Shown piece after piece: positions 36,489 through 49,750 of a stretch of DNA of 64,000 nt; position 1 is the first letter of the stretch; each line of letters begins with the position of its first letter. The stretch spans positions 34,149,780-34,213,779 of the forward strand of contig OX637401.1 of NCBI GenBank assembly GCA_951799425.1, read 5' to 3'. This stretch comes from Ilex aquifolium. Lineage: Eukaryota > Streptophyta > Magnoliopsida > Aquifoliales > Aquifoliaceae. A program made the position numbers and the translations under genes. The notes under the pieces were generated by a model. That model was not told the DNA's origin and ran no database searches. It saw only the letters and a program-made list of their open reading frames with translations.

Positions 36489-39400
36489 ATGTCCGATATA
36501 CTATTTCATTTTAAAGGAGGACTACTTATTACACCAAACTTGCGTTACAATAGAGCCCATGCTAGAGGATTTTTCATGACTTTTGATGTGAATACAATGG
36601 TTAGGGATTCAAGAATTCTTTACAATGCATCAAGAATCATCTTAATCAGAGACCGGAGTAAACAGTTATGTCAGAAATACTAAAGAATGGGAAATTACTT
36701 TTTTTTCCTAGTGGAGGGGAATGACCAACTATACCAAACTTTCATCACCATTTCGAACTTATTGGAAGATGAATCACCAATTTTGATCTCAATATATTGG
36801 TTATGGTTTCAAGTTCTCTTTACAATGCCGCAAGAGTTAGCTCAATCCGAGTTCGGGAGAAAAAGTTATGTCTGATATACTATTTCATTTTAAAGGAGGA
36901 CTACTTATTACACCAAACTTGCGTTACAATAGAGCCCATGCTAGAGGATTTTTCATGACTTTTAATGTGAATAAAATGGTTAGGGATTCAAGAATTCTTT
37001 ACAATGCATCAAGAATCATCTTAATCAGAGACCGGAGTAAAAAGTTATGTCAGAAATACTAAAGAATGGGAAATTACTTTTTTTTCCTAGTGGAGGGGAA
37101 TGGCCAACTAAACCAAACTTAGATCACCATTTCGAACTTGTTAGAAGATGAATCACCAATTTTGATCTCAATATATTGGTTAGGGTTTCAAGTTCTCTTT
37201 ACAATGCCGCAAGAGTTAGCTCAATCCGAGTTCGGGAGAAAAAGTTATGTCCGATATACTATTTCATTTTAAAGGAGGACTACTTATTACACCAAACTTG
37301 CGTTACAATAGAGCCCATGCTAGAGGATTTTTCATGACTTTTGATGTGAATAAAATGGTTAGGGATTCAAGAATTCTTTTCAATGCAGCATGAATCATCT
37401 TAATCAGAGACCGGAGTAAAAAGTTATGTAAGAAATACTAAAGAATGGGAAATTACATTTTTTTCCTAGTGGAGGGGAATGGCCAACTATACCAAACTTC
37501 CATCACCATTTCGAACTTGTTGGAAGATGAATCACCAATTTTGATCTCAATATATTGGTTAGGGTTTCAAGTTCTCTTTACAATGCCGCAAAAGTTAGCT
37601 CAATCCGAGTTCGGGAGAAAAAGTTATGTCCGATATACTATTTCATTTTAAAGGAGGACTACTTATTACACCAAACTTGCGTTACCATAGAGCCCATGCT
37701 AGAGGATTTTTCATGAGTTTTGATGTGAATAAAATGGTTAGGGATTCAAGAATTCTTTTCAATGCAGCATGAATCATCTTAATCAGAGACCGGAGTAAAA
37801 AGTTATGCCAGAAATACTAAAGAATAGGAAATTACATTTTTTTCCTAGTGGAGGGGAATGGCCAACTATACCAAACTTCCATCACCATTTCAAACTTGTT
37901 AGAAGATGAATCACCAATTTTGATCTCAATATATTGGTTAGGGTTTCAAGTTCTCTTTACAATGCCGCAAGAGTTAGCTCAATCCGAGTTCGGGAGAAAA
38001 AGTTATGTCCGATATACTATTTCATTTTAAAGGAGGACTACTTATTACACCAAACTTGCGTTACAATAGAGCCCATGCTAGAGGATTTTTCATGACTTTT
38101 GATGTGAATACAATGGTTAGGGATTCAAGAATTCTTTACAATGCATCAAGAATCATCTTAATCAGAGATCGGAGTAAACAGTTACGTCAGAAATACTAAA
38201 GAATGGGAAATTACTTTTTTTTCCTAGTGGAGGGGAATGGCCAACTATACCAAACTTAGATCACCATTTCGAACTTATTGGAAGATGAATCACCAATTTT
38301 GATCTCAATATATGGGTTATGGTTTCAAGTTCTCTTTACAATGCCGCAAGAGTTAGCTCAATCCGAGTTCGGGAGAAAAAGTTATGTCTGATATACTATT
38401 TCATTTTAAAGGAGGACTACTTATTACACCAAACTTGCGTTACAATAGAGCCCATGCTAGAGGATTTTTCATTACTTTTGATGTGAATAAAATGGTTAGG
38501 GATTCAAGAATTCTTTACAATGCATCAAGAATCATCTTAATCAGAGACCAGAGTAAAAAGTTATGTCAGAAATACTAAAGAATGGGAAATTACTTTTTTT
38601 TCCTAGTGGAGGGGAATGGCCAACTATACCAAACTTCCATCACCATTTCGAACTTGTTAGAAGATGAATCACCAATTTTGATCCGAATATATTGGTTAGG
38701 GTTTCAAGTTCTCTTTACAATGCCGCAAGAGTTAGCTCAATCCGGGTTCGGGAGAAAAAGTTATGTCCGATATACTATTTCATTTTAAAGGAGGACTACT
38801 TATTACACCAAACTTGCGTTACAATAGAGCCCTTGCTAGAGGATTTTTCATGACTTTTGATGTGAATAAAATGGTTAGGGATTCAAGAATTCTTTACAAT
38901 GCATCAAGAATCGTCTAAATCAGAGACCGGAGTAAAAAGTTATGTCAGAAATACTAAAGAATGGGAAATTACTTTTTTTTCCTAGTGGAGGGGAATGGCC
39001 AACTATACCAAACTTAGATCACCATTTCGAACTTGTTAGAAGATGAATCACCAATTTTGATCTCAATATATTGGTTAGGGTTTCAAGTTCTCTTTACAAT
39101 GCCGCAAGAGTTAGCTCAATCCGAGTTCGGGAGAAAAAGTTATGTCCGATATACTATTTCATTTTAAAGGAGGACTACTTATTACACCAAACTTGCGTTA
39201 CAATAGAGCCCATGCTAGAGGATTTTTCATGACTTTTGATGTGAATACAATGGTTAGGGATTCAAGAATTCTTTACAATGCATCAAGAATCATCTTAATC
39301 AGAGACCGGAGTAAACAGTTATGTCAGAAATACTAAAGAATGGGAAATTACTTTTTTTTCCTAGTGGAGGGGAATGGCCAACTATACCAAACTTTCATCA

Positions 39401-40658
39401 CCATTTTCGAACTTATTGGAATATGAATCACCAATTTTGATCTCAATATATTGGTTATGGTTTCAAGTTCTCTTTACAATGCCGCAAGAGTTAGCTCAAT
39501 CCGAGTTCGGGAGAAAAAGTTATGTCTGATATACTATTTCATTTTAAAGGAGGACTACTTATTACACCAAACTTGCGTTACAATAGAGCCCATGCTAGAG
39601 GATTTTTCATGACTTTTGATGTCAATAAAATGGTTAGGGATTCAAGAATTCTTTACAATGCAGCATGAATCATCTTAATCAGAGACCGGAGTAAAAAGTT
39701 ATGTCAGAAATACTAAAGAATGGGAAATTACTTTTTTTTCCTAGTGGAGGGGAATGACCAACTATACCAAACTTCCATCACCATTTCGAACTTGTTAGAA
39801 GATGAATCACCAATTTTGATCCGAATATATTGGTTAGGGTTTCAAGTTCTCTTTACAATGCCGCATGAGTTAGCTCAATCCGGGTTCGGGAGAAAAAGTT
39901 ATGTCCGATATACTATTTCATTTTAAAGGAGGACTACTTATTACACCAAACTTACGTTACAATAGAGCCCATGCTAGAGGATTTTTCATGACTTTTGATG
40001 TGAATAAAATGGTTAGGGATTCAAGAATTCTTTTCAATGCAGCATGAATCATCTTAATCAGAGACCGGAGTAAAAAGTTATGTCAGAAATACTAAAGAAT
40101 GGGAAATTGCATTTTTTTCCTAGTGGAGGGGAATGGCCAACTATACCAAACTTCCATCACCATTTCGAACTTGTTGGAAGATGAATCACCAATTTTGATC
40201 TGAATATATTGGTTAGGGTTTCAAGTTCTCTTTACAATGCCGCAAAATTTAGCTCAATCCGAGTTCGGGAGAAAAAGTTATGTCCGATATACTATTTCAT
40301 TTTAAAGGAGGACTACTTATTACACCAAACTTGCGTTACAATAAAGCCCATGCTAGAGGATTTTTCATGACTTTTGATGTGAATAAAATGGTTAGGGATT
40401 CAAGAATTCTTTTCAATGCAGCATGAATCATCTTAATCAGAGACCGGAGTAAAAAGTTATGTCAGAAATACTAAAGAATGGGAAATTACATTTTTTTCCT
40501 AGTGGAGGGGAATGGCCAACTATACCAAACTTCCATCACCATTTCGAACTTGTTAGAAGATGAATCACCAATTTTGATCTCAATATATTGGTTAGGGTTT
40601 CAAGTTCTCTTTACAATGCCGCAAGAGTTAGCTCAATCCGAGTTCGGGAGAAAAAGTT
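36489..40658 (+). repeat. 11-unit higher-order repeat, copy 4
   Basis: A full copy, 4170 bp because of one inserted T in CCATTTTCG near 39404. It shares two private states with copy 1 (G at 37717, T at 38473), both at a distance of 11370 bp = 30 units, which suggests it was copied from copy 1 or its ancestor instead of from neighbouring copy 3. Private changes of its own include TTTTAATGTG near 36964 and GGAAATTGCAT near 40106. After it the 11-unit order stops: the unit at 40659 has a one-base deletion and the next has GCGTTAGAATAG. Confidence 0.85.
39404..39407 (+). other. 1-bp insertion in a unit (CCATTTTCG)
   Basis: Every comparable unit reads CCATTTCG here; this one has four T. Unit spacing grows from 379 to 380 bp (39521 to 39901). 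It is one of only five length changes in about 169 units and it lies in a T run, so slippage or a sequencing homopolymer error could each explain it. Confidence 0.85.
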
Positions 40659-42552
40659 ATGTCCGATATACTATTTCATTTTAAAGGAGGACTATTATTA
40701 CACCAAACTTGCGTTACAATAGAGCCCATGCTAGAGGATTTTTCATGACTTTTGATGTGAATACAATGGTTAGGGATTCAAGAATTCTTTACAATGCATC
40801 AAGAATCATCTTAATCAGAGACCGGAGTAAACAGTTATGTCAGAAATACTAAAGAATGGGAAATTACTTTTTTTTCCTAGTGGAGGGGAATGGCCAACTA
40901 TACCAAACTTTCATCACCATTTCGAACTTATTGGAAGATGAATCACCAATTTTGATCTCAATATATTGGTTATGGTTTCAAGTTCTCTTTACAATGCCGC
41001 AAGAGTTAGCTCAATCCGAGTTCGAGAGAAAAAGTTATGTCTGATATACTATTTCATTTTAAAGGAGGACTACTTATTACACCAAACTTGCGTTAGAATA
41101 GAGCCCATGCTAGAGGATTTTTCATGACTTTTGATGTGAATAAAATGGTTAGGGATTCAAGAATTCTTTACAATGCATCAAGAATCGTCTTAATCAGAGA
41201 CCGGAGTAAAAAGTTATGTCAGAAATACTAAAGAATGGGAAATTACTTTTTTTTCCTAGTGGAGGGGAATGGCCAACTATACCAAACTTAGATCACCATT
41301 TCGAACTTGTTAGAAGATGAATCACCAATTTTGATCTCAATATATTGGTTAGGGTTTCAAGTTCTCTTTACAATGCCGCAAGAGTTAGCTCAATCCGGGT
41401 TCGGGAGAAAAAGTTATGTCCGATATACTATTTTATTTTAAAGGAGGACTACTTATTACACCAAACTTGCGTTACAATAGAGCCCATGCTAGAGGATTTT
41501 TCATGACTTTTGATGTGAATAAAATGGTTAGGGATTCAAGAATTCTTTACAATGCATCAAGAATCATCTTAATCAGAGACCGGAGTAAAAAGTTATGTCA
41601 GAAATACTAAAGAATGGGAAATTACTTTTTTTTCCTAGTGGAGGGGAATGGCCAACTATACCAAACTTAGATCACCATTTCGAACTTGTTAGAAGATGAA
41701 TCACCAATTTTGATCTCAATATATTGGTTAGGGTTTCAAGTTCTCTTTACAATGCCGCAAGAGTTAGCTCAATCCGGGTTCGGGAGAAAAAGTTATGTCC
41801 GATATACTATTTCATTTTAAAGGAGGACTACTTATTACACCAAACTTACGTTACAATAGAGCCCATGCTAGAGGATTTTTCATGACTTTTGATGTGAATA
41901 AAATGGTTAGGGATTCAAGAATTCTTTACAATGCATCAAGAATCATCTTAATCAGAGACCGGAGTAAAAAGTTATGTCAGAAATACTAAAGAATGGGAAA
42001 TTACTTTTTTTTCCTAGTGGAGGGGAATGACCAACTATACCAAACTTCCATCACCATTTCGAACTTGTTAGAAGATGAATCACCAATTTTGATCTCAATA
42101 TATTGGTTAGGGTTTCAAGTTCTCTTTACAATGCCGCAAAATTTAGCTCAATCCGAGTTCGGGAGAAAAAGTTATGTCCGATATACTATTTCATTTTAAA
42201 GGAGGACTACTTATTACACCAAACTTGCGTTACAATAAAGCCCATGCTAGAGGATTTTTCATGACTTTTGATGTGAATAAAATGGTTAGGGATTCAAGAA
42301 TTCTTTTCAATGCAGCATGAATCATCTTAATCAGAGACCGGAGTAAAAAGTTATGTCAGAAATACTAAAGAATGGGAAATTACATTTTTTTCCTAGTGGA
42401 GGGGAATGGCCAACTATACCAAACTTCCATCACCATTTCGAACTTGTTAGAAGATGAATCACCAATTTTGATCTCAATATATTGGTTAGGGTTTCAAGTT
42501 CTCTTTACAATGCCGCAAGAGTTAGCTCAATCCGAGTTCGGGAGAAAAAGTT
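40659..42552 (+). repeat. Transition block of mixed units
   Basis: Five units between the 11-unit family and the next block. The first is an AATACAATGG/TAAACAG unit as in the 11-unit family. The second has GCGTTAGAATAG and, just before it, TTCGAGAGAAAAAG. The third is of the TTTTATTTTAAAG class. The fourth and fifth carry ACTTACGTTAC and ACAATAAAGCCC, markers of the last two units of the 11-unit repeat. The order suggests that units of another class were inserted into, or exchanged with, an 11-unit copy. Confidence 0.6.
40691..40697 (+). other. 1-bp deletion in a unit (GGACTATTATTAC)
   Basis: Other units read GGACTACTTATTAC or GGACTATTTATTAC; this one lacks one base, giving a 378-bp spacing to the next unit. 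It sits exactly where the 11-unit higher-order repeat ends and the next, differently organised block begins. Confidence 0.85.
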
Positions 42553-45500
42553 ATGTCTGATATACTATTTCATTTTAAAGGAGGACTACTTATTACACCA
42601 AACTTGCGTTACAATAGAGCCCATGCTAGAGGATTTTTCTTGACTTTTGATGTGAATAAAATGGTTAGAGATTCAAGAATTCTTTACAATGCATCAAGAA
42701 TCGTCTTAATCAGAGACCGGAGTAAAAAGTTATGTCAGAAATACTAAAGAATGGGAAATTACTTTTTTTTCCTAGTGGAGGGGAATGGCCAACTATACCA
42801 AACTTAGATCACCATTTCGAACTTGTTAGAAGATGAATCACCAATTTTGATCTCAATATATTGGTTAGGGTTTCAAGTTCTCTTTACAATGCCGCAAGAG
42901 TTAGCTCAATCCGGGTTCGGGAGAAAAAGTTATGTCCGATATACTATTTTATTTTAAAGGAGGACTACTTATTACACCAAACTTGCGTTACAATAGAGCC
43001 CATGCTAGAGGATTTTTCATGACTTTTGATGTGAATAAAATGGTTAGGGATTCAAGAATTCTTTACAATGCATCAAGAATCATCTTAATCAGAGACCGGA
43101 GTAAAAAGTTATGTCAGAAAGACTAAAGAATGGGAAATTACTTTTTTTTCCTAGTGGAGGGGAATGGCCAACTATACCAAACTTAGATCACCATTTCGAA
43201 CTTGTTAGAAGATGAATCACCAATTTTGATCTCAATATATTGGTTAGGGTTTCAATTTCTCTTTACAATGCCGCAAGAGTTAGCTCAATCCGAGTTCGGG
43301 AGAAAAAGTTATGTCCGATATACTATTTCATTTTAAAGGAGGACTACTTATTACACCAAACTTGCGTTACAATAGAGCCCATGCTAGAGGATTTTTCATG
43401 ACTTTTGATGTGAATAAAATGGTTAGGGATTCAAGAATTCTTTACAATGCATCAAGAATCATCTTAATTAGAGACCGGAGTAAAAAGTTATGTCAGAAAT
43501 ACTAAAGAATGGGAAATTACTTTTTTTTCCTAGTGGAGGGGAATGGCCAACTATACCAAACTTAGATCACCATTTCGAACTTGTTAGAAGATGAATCACC
43601 AATTTTGATCTCAATATATTGGTTAGGGTTTCAAGTTCTCTTTACAATGCCACAAGAGTTAGCTCAATCCGGGTTCGGGAGAAAAAGTTATGTCCGATAT
43701 ACTATTTCATTTTAAAGGAGGACTACTTATTACACCAAACTTGCGTTACAATAGAGCCCAAGCTAGAGGATTTTTCATGACTTTTGATGTGAATAAAATG
43801 GTTAGGGATTCAAGAATTCTTTACAATGCATCAAGAATCGTCTTAATCAGAGACCGGAGTAAAAAGTTATGTCAGAAATAATAAAGAATGGGAAATTACT
43901 TTTTTTTCCTAGTGGAGGGGAATGGCCAATTATACCAAACTTAGATCACCATTTCGAACTTGTTAGAAGATGAATCACCAATTTTGATCTCAATATATTG
44001 GTTAGGGTTTCAAGTTCTCTTTACAATGCCGCAAGAGTTAGCTCAATCCGGGTTCGGGAGAAAAAGTTATGTCCGATATACTATTTCATTTTAAAGGAGG
44101 ACTACTTATTACACCAAACTTGCGTTACAATAGAGCCCATGCTAGAGGATTTTTCATGAGTTTTGATGTGAATAAAATGGTTAGGGATTCAAGAATTCTT
44201 TTCAATGCAGCATGAATCATCTTAATCAGAGACCGGAGTAAAAAGTTATGTCAGAAATACAAAAAAATGGGAAATTACATTTTTTTCCTAGTGGAGGGGA
44301 ATGGCCAACTATACCAAACTTCCATCACCATTTCGAACTTGTTAGAAGATGAATCACCAATTTTGATCTCAATATATTGGTTAGGGTTTCAAGTTCTCTT
44401 TACAATGCCGCAAGAGTTAGCTCAATCCGAGTTCGGGAGAAAAAGTTATGTCTGATATACTATTTCATTTTAAAGGAGGACTACTTATTACACCAAACTT
44501 GCGTTACAATAGAGCCCATGCTAGAGGATTTTTCTTGACTTTTGATGTGAATAAAATGGTTAGAGATTCAAGAATTCTTTACAATGCATCAAGAATCGTC
44601 TTAATCAGAGACCGGAGTAAAAAGTTATGTCAGAAATACTAAAGAATGGGAAATTACTTTTTTTTCCTAGTGGAGGGGAATGGCCAACTATACCAAACTT
44701 AGATCACCATTTCGAACTTGTTAGAAGATGAATCACCAATTTTGATCTCAATATATTGGTTAGGGTTTCAAGTTCTCTTTACAATGCCGCAAGAGTTAGC
44801 TCAATCCGGGTTCGGGAGAAAAAGTTATGTCCGATATACTATTTTATTTTAAAGGAGGACTACTTATTACACCAAACTTGCGTTACAATAGAGCCCATGC
44901 TAGAGGATTTTTCATGACTTTTGATGTGAATAAAATGGTTAGGGATTCAAGAATTCTTTACAATGCATCAAGAATCATCTTAATCAGAGACCGGAGTAAA
45001 AAGTTATGTCAGAAATACTAAAGAATGGGAAATTACTTTTTTTTCCTAGTGGAGGGGAATGGCCAACTATACCAAACTTAGATCACCATTTCGAACTTGT
45101 TAGAAGATGAATCACCAATTTTGATCTCAATATATTGGTTAGGGTTTCAAGTTCTCTTTACAATGCCGCAAGAGTTAGCTCAATCCGGGTTCGGGAGAAA
45201 AAGTTATGTCCGATATACTATTTTATTTTAAAGGAGGACTACTTATTACACCAAACTTGCGTTACAATAGAGCCCATGCTAGAGGATTTTTCATGACTTT
45301 TGATGTGAATAAAATGGTTAGGGATTCAAGAATTCTTTACAATGCATCAAGAATCATCTTAATCAGAGACCGGAGTAAAAAGTTATGTCAGAAATACTAA
45401 AGAATGGGAAATTACTTTTTTTTCCTAGTGGAGGGGAATGGCCAACTATACCAAACTTAGATCACCATTTCGAACTTGTTAGAAGATGAATCACCAATTT

Positions 45501-46721
45501 TGATCTCAATATATTGGTTAGGGTTTCAATTTCTCTTTACAATGCCGCAAGAGTTAGCTCAATCCGAGTTCGGGAGAAAAAGTTATGTCCGATATACTAT
45601 TTCATTTTAAAGGAGGACTACTTATTACACCAAACTTGCGTTACAATAGAGCCCATGCTAGAGGATTTTTCATGACTTTTGATGTGAATAAAATGGTTAG
45701 GGATTCAAGAATTCTTTACAATGCATCAAGAATCATCTTAATCAGAGACCGGAGTAAAAAGTTATGTCAGAAATACTAAAGAATGGGAAATTACTTTTTT
45801 TTCCTAGTGGAGGGGAATGGCCAACTATACCAAACTTAGATCACCATTTCGAACTTGTTAGAAGATGAATCACCAATTTTGATCTCAATATATTGGTTAG
45901 GGTTTCAAGTTCTCTTTACAATGCCACAAGAGTTAGCTCAATCCGGGTTCGGGAGAAAAAGTTATGTCCGATATACTATTTCATTTTAAAGGAGGACTAC
46001 TTATTACACCAAACTTGCGTTACAATAGAGCCCAAGCTAGAGGATTTTTCATGACTTTTGATGTGAATAAAATGGTTAGGGATTCAAGAATTCTTTACAA
46101 TGCATCAAGAATCGTCTTAATCAGAGACCGGAGTAAAAAGTTATGTCAGAAATAATAAAGAATGGGAAATTACTTTTTTTTCCTAGTGGAGGGGAATGGC
46201 CAATTATACCAAACTTAGATCACCATTTCGAACTTGTTAGAAGATGAATCACCAATTTTGATCTCAATATATTGGTTAGGGTTTCAAGTTCTCTTTACAA
46301 TGCCGCAAGAGTTAGCTCAATCCGGGTTCGGGAGAAAAAGTTATGTCCGATATACTATTTCATTTTAAAGGAGGACTACTTATTACACCAAACTTGCGTT
46401 ACAATAGAGCCCATGCTAGAGGATTTTTCATGACTTTTGATGTGAATAAAATGGTTAGGGATTCAAGAATTCTTTACAATGCATCAAGAATCATCTTAAT
46501 CAGAGACCGGAGTAAAAAGTTATGTCAGAAATACTAAAGAATGGGAAATTACTTTTTTTTCCTAGTGGAGGGGAATGGCCAACTATACCAAACTTAGATC
46601 ACCATTTCGAACTTGTTAGAAGATGAATCACCAATTTTGATCTCAATATATTGGTTAGGGTTTCAAGTTCTCTTTACAATGCCGCAAGAGTTAGCTCAAT
46701 CCGAGTTCGGGAGAAAAAGTT
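42553..46721 (+). repeat. 5/6-unit block, two related copies
   Basis: Units at 42553 and 44448 share GTCTGATATAC, TTTTTCTTGACTTTTG and GGTTAGAGATTC, a private trio. Units at 43690 and 45964 share GCCCAAGCTAGAG and AATAATAAAG and are followed by GGCCAATTATACC. Between these anchors the first copy has two other units and the second three, because the TTTTATTTTAAAG class is present once (42932) in the first and twice (44827, 45206) in the second. The second copy is thus an expansion by one unit. The last unit also differs: 44069 carries GCAGCATGA and TACAAAAAAATGG, 46343 does not. Confidence 0.72.
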
Positions 46722-48613
46722 ATGTCCGATATACTATTTCATTTTAAAGGAGGACTACTTATTACACCAAACTTGCGTTACAATAGAGCCCATGCTAGAG
46801 GATTTTTCATGACTTTTGATGTGAATACAATGGTTAGGGATTCAAGAATTCTTTACAATACATCAAGAATCATCTTAATCAGAGACCGGAGTAAACAGTT
46901 ATGTCAGAAATACTAAAGAATGGGAAATTACTTTTTTTTCCTAGTGGAGGGGAATGGCCAACTATACCAAACTTTCATCACCATTTCGAACTTATTGGAA
47001 GATGAATCACCAATTTTGATCTCAATATATTGGTTATGGTTTCAAGTTCTCTTTACAATGCCGCAAGAGTTAGCTCAATCCGAGTTCGGGAGAAAAAGTT
47101 ATGTCTGATATACTATTTCATTTTAAAGGAGGACTACTTATTACACCAAACTTGCGTTACAATAGAGCCCATGCTAGAGGATTTTTCATGACTTTTGATG
47201 TGAATAAAATGGTTAGGGATTCAAGAATTCTTTACAATGCATCAAGAATCATCTTAATCAGAGGCCGGAGTAAAAAGTTATGTCAGAAATACTAAAGAAT
47301 GGGAAATTACTTTTTTTTCCTAGTGGAGGGGAATGACCAACTATACCAAACTTCCATCACCATTTCGAACTTGTTAGAAGATGAATCACCAATTTTGATC
47401 CGAATATATTGGTTAGGGTTTCAAGTTCTCTTTACAATGCCGCATGAGTTAGCTCAATCCGGGTTCGGGAGAAAAAGTTATGTCCGATATACTATTTCAT
47501 TTTAAAGGAGGACTACTTATTACACCAAACTTACGTTACAGTAGAGCCCATGCTAGAGGATTTTTCATGACTTTTGATGTGAATAAAATGGTTAGGGATT
47601 CAAAAATTCTTTTCAATGCAGCATGAATCATCTTAATCAGAGACCGGAGTAAAAAGTTATGTAAGAAATACTAAAGAATGGGAAATTACATTTTTTTCCT
47701 AGTGGAGGGGAATGGCCAACTATACCAAACTTCCATCACCATTTCGAACTTGTTGGAAGATGAATCACCAATTTTGATCTCAATATATTGGTTAGGGTTT
47801 CAAGTTCTCTTTACAATGCCGCAAAAGTTAGCTCAATCCGAGTTCGGGAGAAAAAGTTATGTCCGATATACTATTTCATTTTAAAGGACTACTTATTACA
47901 CCAAACTTGCGTTACAATAGAGCCCATGCTAGAGGATTTTTCATGACTTTTGATGTGAATAAAATGGTTAGGGATTCAAGAATTCTTTTCAATGCAGCAT
48001 GAATCATCTTAATCAGAGACCGGAGTAAAAAGTTATGCCAGAAATACTAAAGAATGGGAAATTACATTTTTTTCCTAGTGGAGGGGAATGGCCAACTATA
48101 CCAAACTTCCATCACCATTTCAAACTTGTTAGAAGATGAATCACCAATTTTGATCTCAATATATTGGTTAGGGTTTCAAGTTCTCTTTACAATGCCGCAA
48201 GAGTTAGCTCAATCCGAGTTCGGGAGAAAAAGTTATGTCCGATATACTATTTCATTTTAAAGGAGGACTACTTATTACACCAAACTTGCGTTACAATACA
48301 GCCCATGCTAGAGGATTTTTCATGACTTTTGATGTGAATACAATGGTTAGTGATTCAAGATTTCTTTACAATGCATCAAGAATCATCTTAATCAGAGACC
48401 GGAGTAAACAGTTATGTCAGAAATACTAAAGAATGGGAAATTACTTTTTTTTCCTAGTGGAGGGGAATGGCCAACTATACCAAACTTAGATCACCATTTC
48501 GAACTTATTGGAAGATGAATCACCAATTTTGATCTCAATATATTGGTTATGGTTTCAAGTTCTCTTTACAATGCCGCAAGAGTTAGCTCAATCCGAGTTC
48601 GGGAGAAAAAGTT
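46722..48613 (+). repeat. Derivative of the 11-unit family
   Basis: Five units that look like a shortened, mutated 11-unit segment: an AATACAATGG/TAAACAG unit (46722, with TACAATACATC), a GTCTGATATAC unit (47101, with CAGAGGCCGG), an ACTTACGTTAC unit (47480, with TTACAGTAGAG and TTCAAAAATTC), the unit with the 3-bp deletion (47859), and another AATACAATGG unit (48235, with ATACAGCCC, GGTTAGTGATTC and AGATTTC). The density of private substitutions is higher than in the blocks on either side. Confidence 0.6.
47885..47890 (+). other. 3-bp deletion in a unit (TAAAGGACTAC)
   Basis: The usual TAAAGGAGGACTAC has lost three bases (GGA or GAG within a short GGAGGA repeat), so the spacing between phase points 47859 and 48235 is 376 bp. 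It is the largest length change seen in the window. Slippage over the GGA repeat is the simplest explanation. Confidence 0.88.
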
Positions 48614-48982
48614 ATGTCTGATATACTATTTCATTTTAAAGGAGGACTACTTATTACACCAAACTTGCGTTACAATAGAGCCCATGCTAGAGGATTTTTC
48701 ATGACTTTTGATGTCAATAAAATGGTTAGGGATTCAAGAATTCTTTACAATGCATCAAGAATCATCTTAATCAGAGACCGGAGTAAAAAGTTATGTCAGA
48801 AATACTAAAGAATGGGAAATTACTTTTTTTTCCTAGTGGAGGGGAATGGCCAACTATACCAAACTTCCATCACCATTTCGAACTTGTTAGAAGATGAATC
48901 CCCAATTTTGATCCGAATATATTGGTTAGGGTTTCAAGTTCTCTTTACAATGCCGCAAGAGTTAGCTCAATCCGGGTTCGGG

Positions 48983-48991
48983 AGAAAAAAG
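48983..48991 (+). other. 1-bp insertion (GAGAAAAAAG), first copy
   Basis: Six A instead of five in the run that closes half A, giving a 380-bp spacing. The extra base joins two otherwise separate frames, which is why longer open frames of 90 and 88 codons appear here. It has no coding meaning. Confidence 0.85.
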
Positions 48992-49741
48992 TTATGTCCG
49001 ATATACTATTTCATTTTAAAGGAGGACTACTTATTACACCAAACTTGCGTTACAATAGAGCCCATGCTAGAGGATTTTTCATGACTTTTGATGTGAATAC
49101 AATGGTTAGGGATTCAAGAATTCTTTACAATGCATCAAAAATCATCTTAATCAGAGATCGGAGTAAACAGTTATGTCAGAAATACTAAAGAATGGGAAAT
49201 TACTTTTTTTTCCTAGTGGAGGGGAATGGCCAACTATACCAAACTTAGATCACCATTTCGAACTTATTGGAAGATGAATCACCAATTTTGATCTCAATAT
49301 ATTGGTTATGGTTTCAAGTTCTCTTTACAATGCCGCAAGAGTTAGCTCAATCCGAGTTCGGGAGAAAAAGTTATGTCTGATATACTATTTCATTTTAAAG
49401 GAGGACTACTTATTACACCAAACTTGCGTTACAATAGAGCCCATGCTAGAGGATTTTTCATGACTTTTGATGTCAATAAAATGGTTAGGGATTCAAGAAT
49501 TCTTTACAATGCATCAAGAATCATCTTAATCAGAGACCGGAGTAAAAAGTTATGTCAGAAATACTAAAGAATGGGAAATTACTTTTTTTTCCTAGTGGAG
49601 GGGAATGGCCAACTATACCAAACTTCCATCACCATTTCGAACTTGTTAGAAGATGAATCCCCAATTTTGATCCGAATATATTGGTTAGGGTTTCAAGTTC
49701 TCTTTACAATGCCGCAAGAGTTAGCTCAATCCGGGTTCGGG

Positions 49742-49750
49742 AGAAAAAAG
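49742..49750 (+). other. 1-bp insertion (GAGAAAAAAG), inherited copy
   Basis: The same six-A run as at 48983-48991, 759 bp downstream, carried along by the two-unit duplication instead of a second independent event. The flanking rare variants (GAATCCCC, CATCAAAAATC) are also shared. Confidence 0.85.

Noticed and set aside
48812-49188. Overlapping 90- and 88-codon frames, repeated at 49571-49947
   Set aside because: Both are produced by the single extra A in the GAGAAAAAAG run, which joins neighbouring frames. They are frameshift by-products inside satellite DNA.
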